From the NCBI RefSeq assembly GCF_007750395.1, contig NZ_CP036281.1:3867001-3931000 (forward strand): a stretch of DNA of 64,000 bases, given 5' to 3'. Below are positions 34,203 through 43,325 of this stretch, piece by piece; position 1 is the stretch's first letter, and the number at the start of each line of letters is the position of its first letter. Both the position numbers and the translations under genes were made by a program. The DNA is from Polystyrenella longa (lineage in GTDB: Bacteria > Planctomycetota > Planctomycetia > Planctomycetales > Planctomycetaceae). Below the pieces are notes generated by a model that did no database searches, was not told where the DNA came from, and saw only the letters and a list, made by a program, of their open reading frames with translations.

Positions 34203-34985
34203 TTACTCTGCATTCGCTTCTGTCATCAGTCGCTCCAATTGAACGCGACCCACTTGCCACATGTAATGCGGACCATATCCGCTTATGGGCCCCCACTTAT
34301 TAGCGACAGCTTGCTGGAGGTGTGGAATGGCCTGCTTAGGTTCTTCGTGCACGGCGTGATTCAAACCGATATATAATTCAGCGTAGAACAACTGTTTTGA
34401 CCGTTCCTCATCACTGATGTCGGCTTTGTTGATGTTGTTTAGAATCTCTTCAGACGTCACTTTTCCCGCGAAAAACTGGTAGAGCAACGGAAAAGGGGCC
34501 CGGTCGTCTTTTTCGTACTTGAGTAAATCTTCCTGCGCCCGCTTATCGCCATAAGCACGGACCTGAGAGAAATAACGCCAGATACCATTCTCTCGATCGA
34601 CATTATCAAACGAGTGATATCGTTCAAACTGTCCCGCTGCATTCTTGAAATCACCGGCATAATACCAGGCGATTCCTCGTCTCCAGTGAGAGTCTTCCAA
34701 GCTCGGATTCAATTCGCTCATGGCGTTGTAATCAGAGGCAGATTCTTTGAATCGCCCGAGAAAGAAGTAAGCGTCGCCTCGCTGGGAAAGCTCTCGTTCG
34801 CTCAGGTTCGTTTTATCGATGAACCCGTCAAGTACGGTTTTCGCTTCGCCTTGATGTGGGGTGGAGTATCGCTTGAGATCGAATTCATCTGGCTCGGCGG
34901 AGTGCACAGCGAGAGCCAAAGCGAGAGCCAAAGCGAAAAAGCAAAAACTGACGATGAAGGAGCCAGCGAAATGAACCGGGCGCAT
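34203..34985 (-). CDS. Exported TPR protein, unknown function
   Basis: 260 residues from ATG at 34985 (MRPVHFAGSF...). The signal peptide core is a striking Ala-Leu alternation (ALALALALALA) encoded by a 12-bp tandem repeat. Two or three TPR-like helical hairpins follow (SQRGDAYFFLGRFKESASDYNAM, WRRGIAWYYAGDFKNAAGQFERY), and a last one begins AELYIGLNHAVHEEPKQAIPHLQQA. This is likely a periplasmic scaffold. It lies 75 bases after panD on the same strand, with no functional link apparent. Confidence 0.85.
   Translation of the reverse strand: MRPVHFAGSFIVSFCFFALALALALAVHSAEPDEFDLKRYSTPHQGEAKTVLDGFIDKTNLSERELSQRGDAYFFLGRFKESASDYNAMSELNPSLEDSHWRRGIAWYYAGDFKNAAGQFERYHSFDNVDRENGIWRYFSQVRAYGDKRAQEDLLKYEKDDRAPFPLLYQFFAGKVTSEEILNNINKADISDEERSKQLFYAELYIGLNHAVHEEPKQAIPHLQQAVANKWGPISGYGPHYMWQVGRVQLERLMTEANAE
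34909..34932. repeat. 12-bp tandem repeat in a signal peptide
   Basis: GCGAGAGCCAAA occurs twice in tandem (34909-34920, 34921-34932), with a partial third unit. The unit is four codons, so gain or loss changes the hydrophobic core length without shifting frame. Confidence 0.7.
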
Positions 34986-35060
34986 AAGAAACTCCGTCAG
35001 CTGGCAATTCCGACAGCGGGAATCTCCGTCATCGGAAAACGCGTTTTCAAAAGGACGCAT

Positions 35061-35435
35061 TTAGTTTTCAGTACAGGAGACCACACCGTCAGTCATGCGA
35101 TTACGGGTATCGACTTGAACGACGACCGGTTTGTAATCAGCAATTTCGTCTTCTTCGTATTCCGCATAGCTGGCGATAATCACCAGATCACCCGGATTGA
35201 CGAGATGCGCGGCCGCTCCGTTGATGCAGATGACACCCGACCCGGGTTCACCATCAATTGCATACGTACAAAGTCGGTTACCGTTGGTGATGTCGTAAAT
35301 TTCCACCCGTTCATGATCGAGAATATTAGCCGCTTCGAGCAGCAATTTATCGATCGTCACCGAACCCTCATAATGGAGTTCGGCCTGGGTCACCGTTGCG
35401 CGGTGGATTTTAGATTTCAGTAAGGTTCGCCGCAT
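35061..35435 (-). CDS. panD: Aspartate 1-decarboxylase proenzyme
   Basis: 124 residues from ATG at 35435, usual length. Pyruvoyl enzyme that makes beta-alanine for pantothenate. The self-cleavage site Gly24-Ser25 is seen in HYEGSVTID; Lys9 and the N-terminal [16 protein letters not shown] are canonical. The C-terminal half has [20 protein letters not shown]. Activation in other bacteria may need PanZ, which is not visible here; PanD of many non-enteric bacteria cleaves itself. Other pantothenate genes are not in the window. Confidence 0.96.
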   Translation of the reverse strand: MRRTLLKSKIHRATVTQAELHYEGSVTIDKLLLEAANILDHERVEIYDITNGNRLCTYAIDGEPGSGVICINGAAAHLVNPGDLVIIASYAEYEEDEIADYKPVVVQVDTRNRMTDGVVSCTEN

Positions 35436-35744
35436 CGATAAGGAGTCTTTGAGACTGGCATCAGAGGAAGGGGCCAAAGTCACAGCTACAATCATCTCAG
35501 ACCGGGCTGGAAACTGGTCATAGTATTCCGAATTCGGTCGAGTGGAACAACCCCGTGCAGGTGAAAAGAGCCTGAAAACAGCATCCGAAGCCTAAAATAG
35601 GCCTCGGAATCTCGACTCGACATTCAAAAAAACAGGCTGTTCCGATTCAAACCCGAATTTCCAGAGAAATTCGGCGGTAGAAACAGAGAACAGCCAGAGG
35701 TTTTGTCGACAGTACCGAATTGAGGCCGGACAAGTCACGTCAGA
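35436..35744. other. Gap with two perfect or near-perfect hairpins, tatA to panD
   Basis: CCGAAGCCTA (35585-35594) with TAGGCCTCGG (35598-35607, one mismatch), and CCGAATTTC (35654-35662) with GAAATTCGG (35667-35675, perfect 9 bp, CAGA loop). A minus-strand T tract lies near 35627-35633. These may terminate the tatA transcript and/or shape the panD leader. No gene seen. Confidence 0.5.
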
Positions 35745-36041
35745 TTACGCTTCTTTAGTTTCGAGTTCAGTTTCGACCTGCGGCTCTTCGGCCGGCGGTT
35801 CAAACTTAGGCGCTTTCACGTCGTCCAGGCTCTCTTTCGCTTCAGCACGTTCCGAACGATTCGGTTTGCTGCGGGTGGTATCGGTAACTTCGTCTTCAAT
35901 TCCGGAGACACCCTTTTTGAATTCAACGATTCCCTTGCCAAGGCTGCGCGCAACTTCTGGCAGTCGTTTTCCAAACAACAGCAGAGCAATGATCGCGACG
36001 ATAATCAGTTCCGGCATACCCGGACTGCCAATAATAGGCAT
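35745..36041 (-). CDS. tatA: Sec-independent protein translocase TatA
   Basis: 98 residues. A short N-terminal membrane helix (MPELIIVAIIALLLFGKRLPEVARSLG) runs into the amphipathic helix KGIVEFKKGVSG, then an acidic tail. This is TatA/TatE type: the FGKRLPE hinge is intact. TatA forms the pore for folded twin-arginine substrates such as the DUF1501 protein here. GGAGGAAG lies before the ATG. A second tatA is 90 bases upstream; tatC is not in the window. Confidence 0.93.
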   Translation of the reverse strand: MPIIGSPGMPELIIVAIIALLLFGKRLPEVARSLGKGIVEFKKGVSGIEDEVTDTTRSKPNRSERAEAKESLDDVKAPKFEPPAEEPQVETELETKEA

Positions 36042-36131
36042 ATTTCTTCCTCCCGAAAGAAGTGTTTCAGGTTAGTTTGATTTTTAAAGTCTGAGATTCA
36101 GGGTGATTGATTTTGAATGAAAAACCTGAAA

Positions 36132-36353
36132 TCAGGCTTTTTCCTCTTCGGTGTCAGAGACTTTCCCTTTGCTCAAGTCTTCCTCTTCGTCGTCGCTCAT
36201 TCCCTTTTTGAATTCGACGATGCTGGATCCCAGCGAACGGGCCACGCCTGGTAAACGCTTGCCGAATAACAGCAGAACAATCGCCAGAACGATAAGAATC
36301 TCTGGCAATCCGGGAACACCGGTGAATATGGCCAACGTGGAAACATGATTCAT
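36132..36353 (-). CDS. tatA: Second TatA-type translocase subunit
   Basis: 73 residues. An eight-residue N-terminal extension precedes the same helix-hinge-helix: LPEILIVLAIVLLLFGKRLPGVARSLG, then SSIVEFKKGMSD and an acidic tail. It is close to the downstream copy in the hinge and amphipathic helix, so a tandem duplication is likely. The two may differ in substrate preference or in TatA/TatB-like roles; this cannot be told from sequence. Confidence 0.92.
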   Translation of the reverse strand: MNHVSTLAIFTGVPGLPEILIVLAIVLLLFGKRLPGVARSLGSSIVEFKKGMSDDEEEDLSKGKVSDTEEEKA

Positions 36354-37030
36354 ACTGGAACCTCTCGGGCCAAAACAGGTTTGGCAACAGGCAGGACTGG
36401 ATAGGAAAAGGTGGGATATCGGTAGATGTCACTCTCAACATCTATTCAAAAAAGAAGGAACGCTGAGGGAGTCTGATTTTGGAGAAACGAGACCGGGGAG
36501 AAAAAACACCCGCAGAGGAAGTGGTAAACTTCATCTGGAAAGATCACGTCCATGAACTCAGGGAGACTTCAGGTACAGAGGCACGTCAGGCGAGGAGCAT
36601 CGGTAAGTGAATTATGAGCAAAGTTGAGGCATTCTCAATCCTGAAACTACTCGTATGACCCCCAAAGCTCACCGGAAATAGATGCGTCGGGTGGGGTTTT
36701 ACGGATTGTGCCGAGAATGCAATCTCTGAGTTTGCGCGTCAGAGCCTGATTTCTTCAGATCTCGTGCTGAAAGAGGGTGCTACTTCTGTCTCCCATTGGA
36801 AAAACAGGACGTCGAGCAGCACTGCTTGTCACTCAATAATACAACGGATGATTCCACTGTCAATGAGGGAAGCCCCTTTCGACCCAATTTTGAAAGCGGA
36901 AACCATACTATAAATTTGAACATATCTAGAAAATCCGCTGTTTTGAATTTCGTTCCGATGACAAAACCAGATAGGATAATGTGATTGATTCTGACTAACA
37001 TGATTCCTCGTAATTCCTGACGACGCGACC
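36354..37030. other. Divergent 0.7-kb gap, tatA to yhaM-like gene
   Basis: No gene seen. The half next to the nuclease gene is AT-rich (about 36830-37000) and probably holds its promoter, but no clear pair of hexamers can be assigned. A lone ATCCTGAAAC near 36641 resembles the left arm of the dispersed repeat without its partner arm. Confidence 0.5.
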
Positions 37031-38032
37031 ATGCCCTCAAAACCAACGACCCGCCCACTTTCCGAACTCGAAAACGGTGAAAAAGCGACCTGCTACGCCC
37101 TGCTCTCTCAGCAGGACCAGGCGAAGACCCGGGACGGAAAACCTTACTATCGAGTCACTTTCCGTGATCGCGAACGAGAAGCCGTTGTTATGGTCTGGAG
37201 TGACTCTCCCTGGTTTGGACCCTGTGAAGCAGAATGGCAAGTCGGTTCGTTCTATCGGATTACCGGTCAATACGCCGACACCAAATTCGGTCCTCAGATC
37301 ACCCTCGAAGAAGCCCACGCCGTCACAGACGAAGACCGAGAAGCCGGGTTCAACGAGAATGATTTTTATATTTCAAGCCGCTACAACGCTGATGAGATGT
37401 TTCAGGATCTTCTCGGGATTGTCGAGAAGGAAATCGTCGATCCGAACCTCAATGAGTTGGTCCGGTTGATCCTGACCGAAAACGAAGAGGAAATTAAAAC
37501 ATTCCCCGCTGCCAAACGCAATCATCATGCGTACCTCGGAGGCTTTCTGGAGCATGTACGATCGGTGACACAGACAGCCCTGTTCCTCGCCGATAAATAC
37601 GCCGATTATTACCGGGCAATGCAGCCCCCTTTATCACGGGATCTTGTTATCGCCGGGGCTATTCTCCATGACATTGGCAAAATGCAGGAACTCGCATTCC
37701 AACCTCAGGGTTCCGAGTATTCTCCGGCGGGCCAGTTGATCGGACATATCTTGCTGGGAAGAGACATCGTGCGGTCCTACGCAGAAAAGGTGCCCGAACT
37801 CGATCCAAACCTGCTGTTGCGGCTTGAACATATTATCGTCGCCCACCAGAATCTACCCGAATGGGGTTCCCCAATTGCCCCGCACACTCCGGAAGCCCTG
37901 CTCGTTCACTATGCGGATGATATCGATGCGAAATATCATATGATGGCGATGGCACTCGAAGCGGATGACAACTCCGATCTCGACTTCACCTCACGAAACA
38001 ATCCGCTCCGCCGGGCCCTGTTCCGTGGGTGA
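37031..38032 (+). CDS. YhaM-like 3'-5' exoribonuclease (OB + HD domain)
   Basis: 333 residues. N-terminal OB-fold (about 12-105) with ATCYALLSQQDQAKTRDGKPYYRVTFRDRE, then an HD phosphohydrolase domain (about 155-320). HD residues are the first His in GGFLEHVRS, the HD pair in GAILHDIGK, and the later His in HIIVAHQ with the final Asp in HYADDIDAK. This order is that of YhaM/CBF1-type nucleases, which trim RNA (and DNA) 3' ends. Monocistronic by spacing; a hairpin lies at 38056-38081. Confidence 0.88.
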   Translation: MPSKPTTRPLSELENGEKATCYALLSQQDQAKTRDGKPYYRVTFRDREREAVVMVWSDSPWFGPCEAEWQVGSFYRITGQYADTKFGPQITLEEAHAVTDEDREAGFNENDFYISSRYNADEMFQDLLGIVEKEIVDPNLNELVRLILTENEEEIKTFPAAKRNHHAYLGGFLEHVRSVTQTALFLADKYADYYRAMQPPLSRDLVIAGAILHDIGKMQELAFQPQGSEYSPAGQLIGHILLGRDIVRSYAEKVPELDPNLLLRLEHIIVAHQNLPEWGSPIAPHTPEALLVHYADDIDAKYHMMAMALEADDNSDLDFTSRNNPLRRALFRG

Positions 38033-38055
38033 ACCTGACTGTCTGAAATTCACTC

Positions 38056-38081
38056 AATAGAATGAACAGGACCATTCTATT
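38056..38081. terminator. Hairpin after the yhaM-like gene
   Basis: AATAGAATG (38056-38064) with CATTCTATT (38073-38081), perfect 9 bp, 8-base loop. No T tract follows, so termination is uncertain. Confidence 0.4.
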
Positions 38082-38164
38082 CAACATTTGTCCGACAGGT
38101 TCAGTTGCCACCAAGCGTCAGACATGACTTCATTACATTTTCTACATGAAGACATGCACTAAGA

Positions 38165-38205
38165 CTTAGTCTTTACACTTTGTGGCTTCGTGACTTTGTG
38201 TTGAA
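38165..38205. repeat. Diverged right-arm copy of the CTTnGTG repeat
   Basis: A run of CTTAGTCTTTACACTTTGTG and CTTCGTGACTTTGTG units resembles the right arm of the element at 25301-25421. A clear left arm is missing, so this looks like a decayed remnant. Confidence 0.4.
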
Positions 38206-38281
38206 AAAAGACTTCCGATATTCTGACATCACCAAATACTCCCCCCCTTAGTTAACCTGAAATCCAGAAACAAATCCGACG

Positions 38282-39115
38282 ATGAAATTCACCAAGATGC
38301 ACGGAGCGGGAAACGATTATGTCTACGTGAACTGCTTTGACGAATCGCTTCCCACCGACATCCCCGCTTTAGCGCAACAGGTATCCGACCGTCACAAAGG
38401 AATCGGTTCCGATGGCCTGATTCTGATTTGCCCCAGCGAAGTTGGTCACGCCCGCATGCGGATGTTCAACGCCGACGGAAGTGAATCCGAGATGTGCGGT
38501 AACGGTGTGCGCTGCGTCGCCAAGTATGTTTACGATCACGGCATCGCCAAAGAAGAAGAACTCAAAATCGAAACGGGCAACGGCGTTCTGACATTACAAT
38601 GCAACCTGTCCGGAACCAAAGTCGAGTCCGTCCGGGTCAACATGGGGAAACCGATCCTCACCAGTGCCGACATTCCCACACTCCTTCCGGGCGATCCCCC
38701 TGTGAAAGCTCCGCTGAATGTGGGGGGCAAAAGACTGGAAGTCACCTGTGTGTCGATGGGCAACCCACATTGCATTACATTTGTGGGTGAATTAAGTGAC
38801 GCCTGGGTTCATGGCATTGGTCCCCTCATCGAGAGCCACGAAATGTTTCCCAACAGGGTTAACGCGGAATTTATTCAGATCGTTTCTCCTTCCGAAATCA
38901 TCATGCGTGTCTGGGAACGGGGTTCTGGGGAAACACAGGCGTGCGGCACAGGAGCCTGCGCGAGTGCGGTTGCCGGAGTCTTAGCGGGAATTACCGAACG
39001 CAAAGTTCTCTGCCATCTCCCGGGGGGTGATCTCGAACTTGAATGGAGCGACAGTGACGAGGTCTTCATGACAGGACCCGCTGTGGAAGTTTTTGAAGGT
39101 GTCTGGCCTGAATAA
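38282..39115 (+). CDS. dapF: Diaminopimelate epimerase
   Basis: 277 residues. Converts LL- to meso-diaminopimelate for lysine and peptidoglycan. Both catalytic cysteines are visible: Cys72 in MCGNGVRC and Cys221 in [10 protein letters not shown]. The start [17 protein letters not shown] is canonical. Its presence is consistent with planctomycetes making peptidoglycan or at least DAP-pathway lysine. A regulator gene begins 53 bases downstream on the same strand. Confidence 0.97.
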   Translation: MKFTKMHGAGNDYVYVNCFDESLPTDIPALAQQVSDRHKGIGSDGLILICPSEVGHARMRMFNADGSESEMCGNGVRCVAKYVYDHGIAKEEELKIETGNGVLTLQCNLSGTKVESVRVNMGKPILTSADIPTLLPGDPPVKAPLNVGGKRLEVTCVSMGNPHCITFVGELSDAWVHGIGPLIESHEMFPNRVNAEFIQIVSPSEIIMRVWERGSGETQACGTGACASAVAGVLAGITERKVLCHLPGGDLELEWSDSDEVFMTGPAVEVFEGVWPE

Positions 39116-39168
39116 ACTGTTCACAAACTCTGTTTAAATCCTTATCCCGTCGCAGCGGAAAGTTGTCT

Positions 39169-40326
39169 ATGTCGTCCATCCCGCACGTCGCGCTGCTGAT
39201 TGAAACAACTCGGTCGTATACGCGCGAGATTCTGCAGGGGGTAAAGCGATATGTATCCGAACAGAGTCCGTGGTCCGTCTTTGTCGAACTCAGGGCGCTC
39301 GACTCCCCTCCTCCCCCCTGGCTCAAGAACTGGTCTGGCGATGGCATTCTGACACGGACGGGCAGCCAGAAGATGGCCGATGCGATTCGGCAGACCGGCG
39401 TGCCCGCAGTTGAATTGCGTTCGACCCGCTTGAGGCATGACTTTCCCTTTATTGGAATGGACAATCAGTCTATAGGCCGACAGGTCGCACAACATTTTCT
39501 GGAACGAGGCTTCCGAAACTTCGGAATCTACGACTTCGACACAGAAGATTTTTTCGAGGAACGTCGCGACACCTTCCAGCAGATCCTGAAAGAAGAGCAG
39601 ATCGAATGTAGTACTTTCTCTTCGCGACATAAAAAAGAATCGCCTCCTGAATGGGAGGCTCATCAGCGGGCGCTCTCTGCCTGGCTACTGGAACTGCCCA
39701 AGCCGGTTGGCATTCTGGCCTGCACCGACCAACTTGGGTTCTGGCTGTTAGACGCCTGTCAGCGTGCCGGGCTTTCCGTACCAGAGGAAGTCGCCGTTGT
39801 AGGAGTCGAGAATGACGAAACCTTGTGCGGAATGGCGACTCCTCCCCTCTCCAGCCTGAAAATGAACGGGCTCAAAGTCGGATACGAAGCAGCAGCCCTG
39901 TTAAATCGATTGATGAAGGGCGACTCAGAACCGCAGGGACCACTCTTGGTGGAACCAGTCGGAATCGTGACACGGCAATCCAGCGATATCGTTGCGATTG
40001 ATGATCAGGATCTGGCCCGCGCACTGCGGTTGATTCGGGAAAAAGCATGCGAGGGAATTACTGTCTCCGAAGTCCTGAAAGTAGTTCCGATCTCCCGCAG
40101 CTCTCTCGAACGCCGTATGCGTGACCTTTTAGGGAGATCTCCCAATGCGGAAATCAATCGGGTCCGGTTGAACCAGGCTCGATTGCTGCTTACCGAAACC
40201 GATCTTTCGCTCGCCGAGATTGCGCGTCGCACTGGATTTCAATACCAGCAATATCTCTCAGAACTCTTTCACAAAACCTACGAGCAGACTCCCAGTCAAT
40301 TCCGTAGTGAACAACGCCGAGGCTAA
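39169..40326 (+). CDS. XylR-type AraC-family transcription regulator
   Basis: 385 residues from ATG at 39169 (a TTG two codons before is less likely; GGAAAG is suitably placed). A periplasmic-binding-protein-like sensor (about 1-275) opens HVALLIETTRSYTREILQGV and includes GILACTDQLGFWLLDACQ, as in sugar-sensing LacI/XylR domains. The C-terminal AraC double helix-turn-helix (about 285-383) shows SLAEIARRTGFQYQQYLSELFHK. Many planctomycetes have families of these near carbohydrate genes. The effector is unknown. Its stop is 21 bases from the convergent DUF1080 lipoprotein gene, a possible target. Confidence 0.92.
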   Translation: MSSIPHVALLIETTRSYTREILQGVKRYVSEQSPWSVFVELRALDSPPPPWLKNWSGDGILTRTGSQKMADAIRQTGVPAVELRSTRLRHDFPFIGMDNQSIGRQVAQHFLERGFRNFGIYDFDTEDFFEERRDTFQQILKEEQIECSTFSSRHKKESPPEWEAHQRALSAWLLELPKPVGILACTDQLGFWLLDACQRAGLSVPEEVAVVGVENDETLCGMATPPLSSLKMNGLKVGYEAAALLNRLMKGDSEPQGPLLVEPVGIVTRQSSDIVAIDDQDLARALRLIREKACEGITVSEVLKVVPISRSSLERRMRDLLGRSPNAEINRVRLNQARLLLTETDLSLAEIARRTGFQYQQYLSELFHKTYEQTPSQFRSEQRRG

Positions 40327-40347
40327 AATTAAGAACCGAATTGCATT

Positions 40348-41088
40348 CTACTCGGTCTCTTTAATTCGGATGTTGCGGAAATGCACTTCAAAGCCTTCGG
40401 CCTGAAATCCAATGCGGCCACTTTTCACTTCGCCCGGTTTGTTCTGGCAGATCTGCTCACCATTGAGCCGAGTCGTCAACACGCCCTCTTTTGACTCGAC
40501 TTCGATGCTGTTCCAATCTCCGACTGGCTTCCGTGCGGTTTCCCGTTTTTCAGCATTATCCTCGATTTCAACATCGGGAATTCCCCCGTTGGATTTGATG
40601 GAAGCCATCTCCATCTGTTTCCCCTGCACTTCAATCGACTTCGGCCAGATTTGATCTTCACCCGAGATGTAGACCAACACGCCGGTGTTGCTGTAATCGA
40701 GCTTCCCTTCTTTGCGATGACGCTCGGAAGGTTCAAAACGGTAGTCGTACTTCAGAATAAAATTGTCGTACGAGGTCGAAGTCTGGGCATATCCCTTCGG
40801 TTTGCCAGTGCAGATAATCACGCCCCGATCCTCGCGCCAGGTCGGCTTCTCAGGGGTTGGCTCACTTGAAAACAGATCAAGGCCGGCAAGGTTGATTGGT
40901 GAGAACCCCGGTTCGAAATGGATCATCACCCCTTCCGCCAGTTTCTCTTCTGCCGGAATTGGAACTCCGGCCTCGGGTGGCATAGCAGGTTCTGGTTCGG
41001 GCTGCTCGCAACCGGAAAGACTACAGAGTATGCCCAACGACAGGCCCACAGTGACAACAGAGACAAAACGATCGATGTAGCAAACCAT
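40348..41088 (-). CDS. DUF1080 lipoprotein (3-keto-disaccharide hydrolase domain)
   Basis: 246 residues from ATG at 41088. The lipoprotein signal ends LSGC (Cys about 27), then a Pro/Glu-rich spacer. The DUF1080 concanavalin-like beta-sandwich (about 65-245) has LFSSEPTPEKPTWR, NFILKYDYRFEP, NTGVLVYISGEDQIWPKSIEVQ and a C-terminal GRIGFQAEGFEVHFRNIRIK. The domain is linked to 3-keto-glycoside hydrolysis in other bacteria, and is very frequent in planctomycetes. Likely anchored on the outer face of a membrane. Confidence 0.92.
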   Translation of the reverse strand: MVCYIDRFVSVVTVGLSLGILCSLSGCEQPEPEPAMPPEAGVPIPAEEKLAEGVMIHFEPGFSPINLAGLDLFSSEPTPEKPTWREDRGVIICTGKPKGYAQTSTSYDNFILKYDYRFEPSERHRKEGKLDYSNTGVLVYISGEDQIWPKSIEVQGKQMEMASIKSNGGIPDVEIEDNAEKRETARKPVGDWNSIEVESKEGVLTTRLNGEQICQNKPGEVKSGRIGFQAEGFEVHFRNIRIKETE

Positions 41089-41376
41089 GCAATGAACTCG
41101 ATTCGGGCGAAGTAATAAATCAGATAGACAATATGGGGTCACAGCAATCATCAGGACAAATCCTCATAACCGCCATGATCGATACGGAAGCGGAAGCAAC
41201 CCTCAATTAAACTGTCACTCCAATAGATCAATTAAGAGAGATCAGAAAAGGGGACCTAAATTCCTGAGAGACTATGAAAACAGGTATTTTATGTTACCAC
41301 AGGGCGATCTCTTTATCAGCTCTAACCCTCACCTGTATTCCGATCCGCTCACCACGCCTTTAGCGACGCCTACCTC

Positions 41377-41586
41377 ATGAATGCAGACCGCCCCGACATT
41401 CCCGTGCTCACCGTTTCCTGGATCAATAATCGCCTGAAAGAGATGGCCAGCGAACAATCCAACTACGATGTCGATGGCGAAGACTATATCGACCGTAAAG
41501 GACAATTCCTGTCCGCCAGTTGGAGTTTTCTAAGAGATGGAATTCTCAACATTTACGAATCCGTCTTGAAACCGGGACGACGTTAA
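41377..41586 (+). CDS. Small soluble protein, unknown function
   Basis: 69 residues, with the segments TVSWINNRLKEMASEQS and DGEDYIDRKGQFLSASWSFLRDGI. Composition is protein-like, with no signal or membrane segment. It is followed after 86 bases by a bidirectional terminator that would serve it on the plus strand. No obvious ribosome-binding site. I do not recognise the family. Confidence 0.5.
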   Translation: MNADRPDIPVLTVSWINNRLKEMASEQSNYDVDGEDYIDRKGQFLSASWSFLRDGILNIYESVLKPGRR

Positions 41587-41672
41587 GTAAATCAATCAAT
41601 TCGATTGAAAAATAGTGAAACATGTAGCCCCATAATAGTTGCTGATAAACTCAACATCCAATTTGCCAATAA

Positions 41673-41709
41673 AAAAGCTCTTCCTCATTTTGAGGAAGAG
41701 CTTTTCATT
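41673..41709. terminator. Bidirectional terminator, ilvC and small plus-strand gene
   Basis: AAAAGCTCTTCCTCA (41673-41687) with TGAGGAAGAGCTTTT (41691-41705): perfect 15 bp, three-base loop, A and T tracts at the two sides. It lies between convergent genes and suits both. Confidence 0.85.
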
Positions 41710-41731
41710 GTTTGGTACCTTAATCAGCTGC

Positions 41732-42736
41732 TTAGACTTCTTTGCTGTCGATCCAGGTCATCATGCTGCGGAGCTTTTTGCCCACGGTTTCGATCTCGTG
41801 TTCGCGTTCGATGCGACGAGTCGCTTTGAAGGTCGGCTGGTTTGCTTTGTTTTCCAGCAACCAGTCGCGGGCGAATTCGCCACGCTGAATTTCCGAAAGA
41901 ATTTTCTTCATTTCGGCTTTGGTTTCTTCAGTAACGATACGAGGACCACGGGTGTAGTCACCGAACTCGGCAGTGTTGGAAACACTGTATCGCATGTAGT
42001 TCAGACCACCTTCGTAGAAGAGGTCGACGATCAGTTTGAGTTCGTGCATACACTCGAAGTAGGCCATCTCAGGCTGGTAGCCTGCTTCGACCAAAGTTTC
42101 GAAACCAGCTTTAACAAGAGCGCTGACGCCCCCACAAAGCACAACTTGTTCACCGAACAGGTCAGTTTCGGTTTCTTCGGCGATAGAGGTTTCGATCACA
42201 CCACCACGAGTTCCGCCGACACCTTTAGCGTAGGCAAGAGCCAGTTGACGTGATTCTTCAGAAGCACCTTCTCCCATGGCGATCAAGGCTGGCACTCCGC
42301 CCCCTTTTTCGTATTCTGAACGGACGAGGTGACCAGGTCCTTTAGGAGCAACCAGAGCCGTATCGACTCCCTTAGGAGCGACCACCTGACCGAAATGCAG
42401 GTTGAAACCATGTGAGCAAAGGAGCAAGTCTCCCTGCGATAGGTTGGGTTCGATTTCGGATTTGTACAGATCACCCTGGACTTCGTCCGGGAGCAGGATG
42501 TTGATCAGGTCACCTTTTTTGGTCGCTTCTGCGAGGGAGACCGGTTCGAATCCGTGGCTGACAGCCAAATCGTAGTTCGCACTTCCTTTACGTTGCCCAA
42601 TGATGACATTGCAACCGCTGTCGCGCAGGTTTTGAGCCTGGGCGTGGCCTTGGCTACCGTATCCCAGAATGGCGATTGTCTTGTCTTTCAACAGGGAAAG
42701 ATCAGCATCATCTTCGTAATAAACTTTGGCTGACAT
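41732..42736 (-). CDS. ilvC: Ketol-acid reductoisomerase (NADP+)
   Basis: 334 residues, class I (short) form. Makes 2,3-dihydroxy-isovalerate or -methylvalerate for valine and isoleucine. NADPH-binding loop [17 protein letters not shown] is followed by RKGS, indicating NADP preference. The knotted C-terminal domain has the Mg-binding [10 protein letters not shown] and the later segment [23 protein letters not shown]. Other ilv genes are not adjacent. Confidence 0.97.
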   Translation of the reverse strand: MSAKVYYEDDADLSLLKDKTIAILGYGSQGHAQAQNLRDSGCNVIIGQRKGSANYDLAVSHGFEPVSLAEATKKGDLINILLPDEVQGDLYKSEIEPNLSQGDLLLCSHGFNLHFGQVVAPKGVDTALVAPKGPGHLVRSEYEKGGGVPALIAMGEGASEESRQLALAYAKGVGGTRGGVIETSIAEETETDLFGEQVVLCGGVSALVKAGFETLVEAGYQPEMAYFECMHELKLIVDLFYEGGLNYMRYSVSNTAEFGDYTRGPRIVTEETKAEMKKILSEIQRGEFARDWLLENKANQPTFKATRRIEREHEIETVGKKLRSMMTWIDSKEV

Positions 42737-43325
42737 GAAAAACCTCTACATTAAAATATCGAAACTGTTACTTCGGACAATGGCCGCCGGGACTCCGGTC
42801 AGGCTCACTCCCCTTTTGCCTTGTTCAAACAGCCTTGGATGTTTGAGGCAGGATACCACAAAATCTGCGCGAGACATAAACGTCGAGCGAGAATCTATAA
42901 CAGGTGCTCTCCCTATGCAGGTAGAGACGCTTTGATACTCAAGAGAGTTTCTTTCGCCTGTGCATGAACGATTCCTTCAAACAGGAAACTTACTGTGCCT
43001 CTGCGAAATGGAAACTGTTTCTATGGAGCACCGATCAGCGTTACAACCGGGAGAACAGCCAACAGACAATTACTGTCTGCTTCCAGGAGAGAACGAATTC
43101 TTTCCGTCAATGCATTATTCTTGACATCAATATTCTTGTTAATAATGCATCGTTGTATCGTGAACGATCGTTGCAAAAACGACCGTTTTTGAATGCACTC
43201 AAAACAATACCGGACCTGAGAGGCCCATCAGAATGAGCCTGTCGAAACGGAGTCTCCCCGCAAAAGGGAGGTCCGGTTGCGTTTCAAGAAGTGCAGGATG
43301 ACGGGATTTCAGTCCGCTTTCAAGC
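42737..43325. other. Gap with nested palindromes, ilvC to ugd
   Basis: No gene seen. Palindromic arms ATGCATTATT (43110-43119) and AATAATGCAT (43141-43150) enclose 21 bases. Nearby CAAAAACG (43174-43181) with CGTTTTTG (43184-43191) forms a compact hairpin that may terminate ugd. The ilvC promoter must lie in the right-hand part next to 42736; no hexamers could be assigned. Confidence 0.5.
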
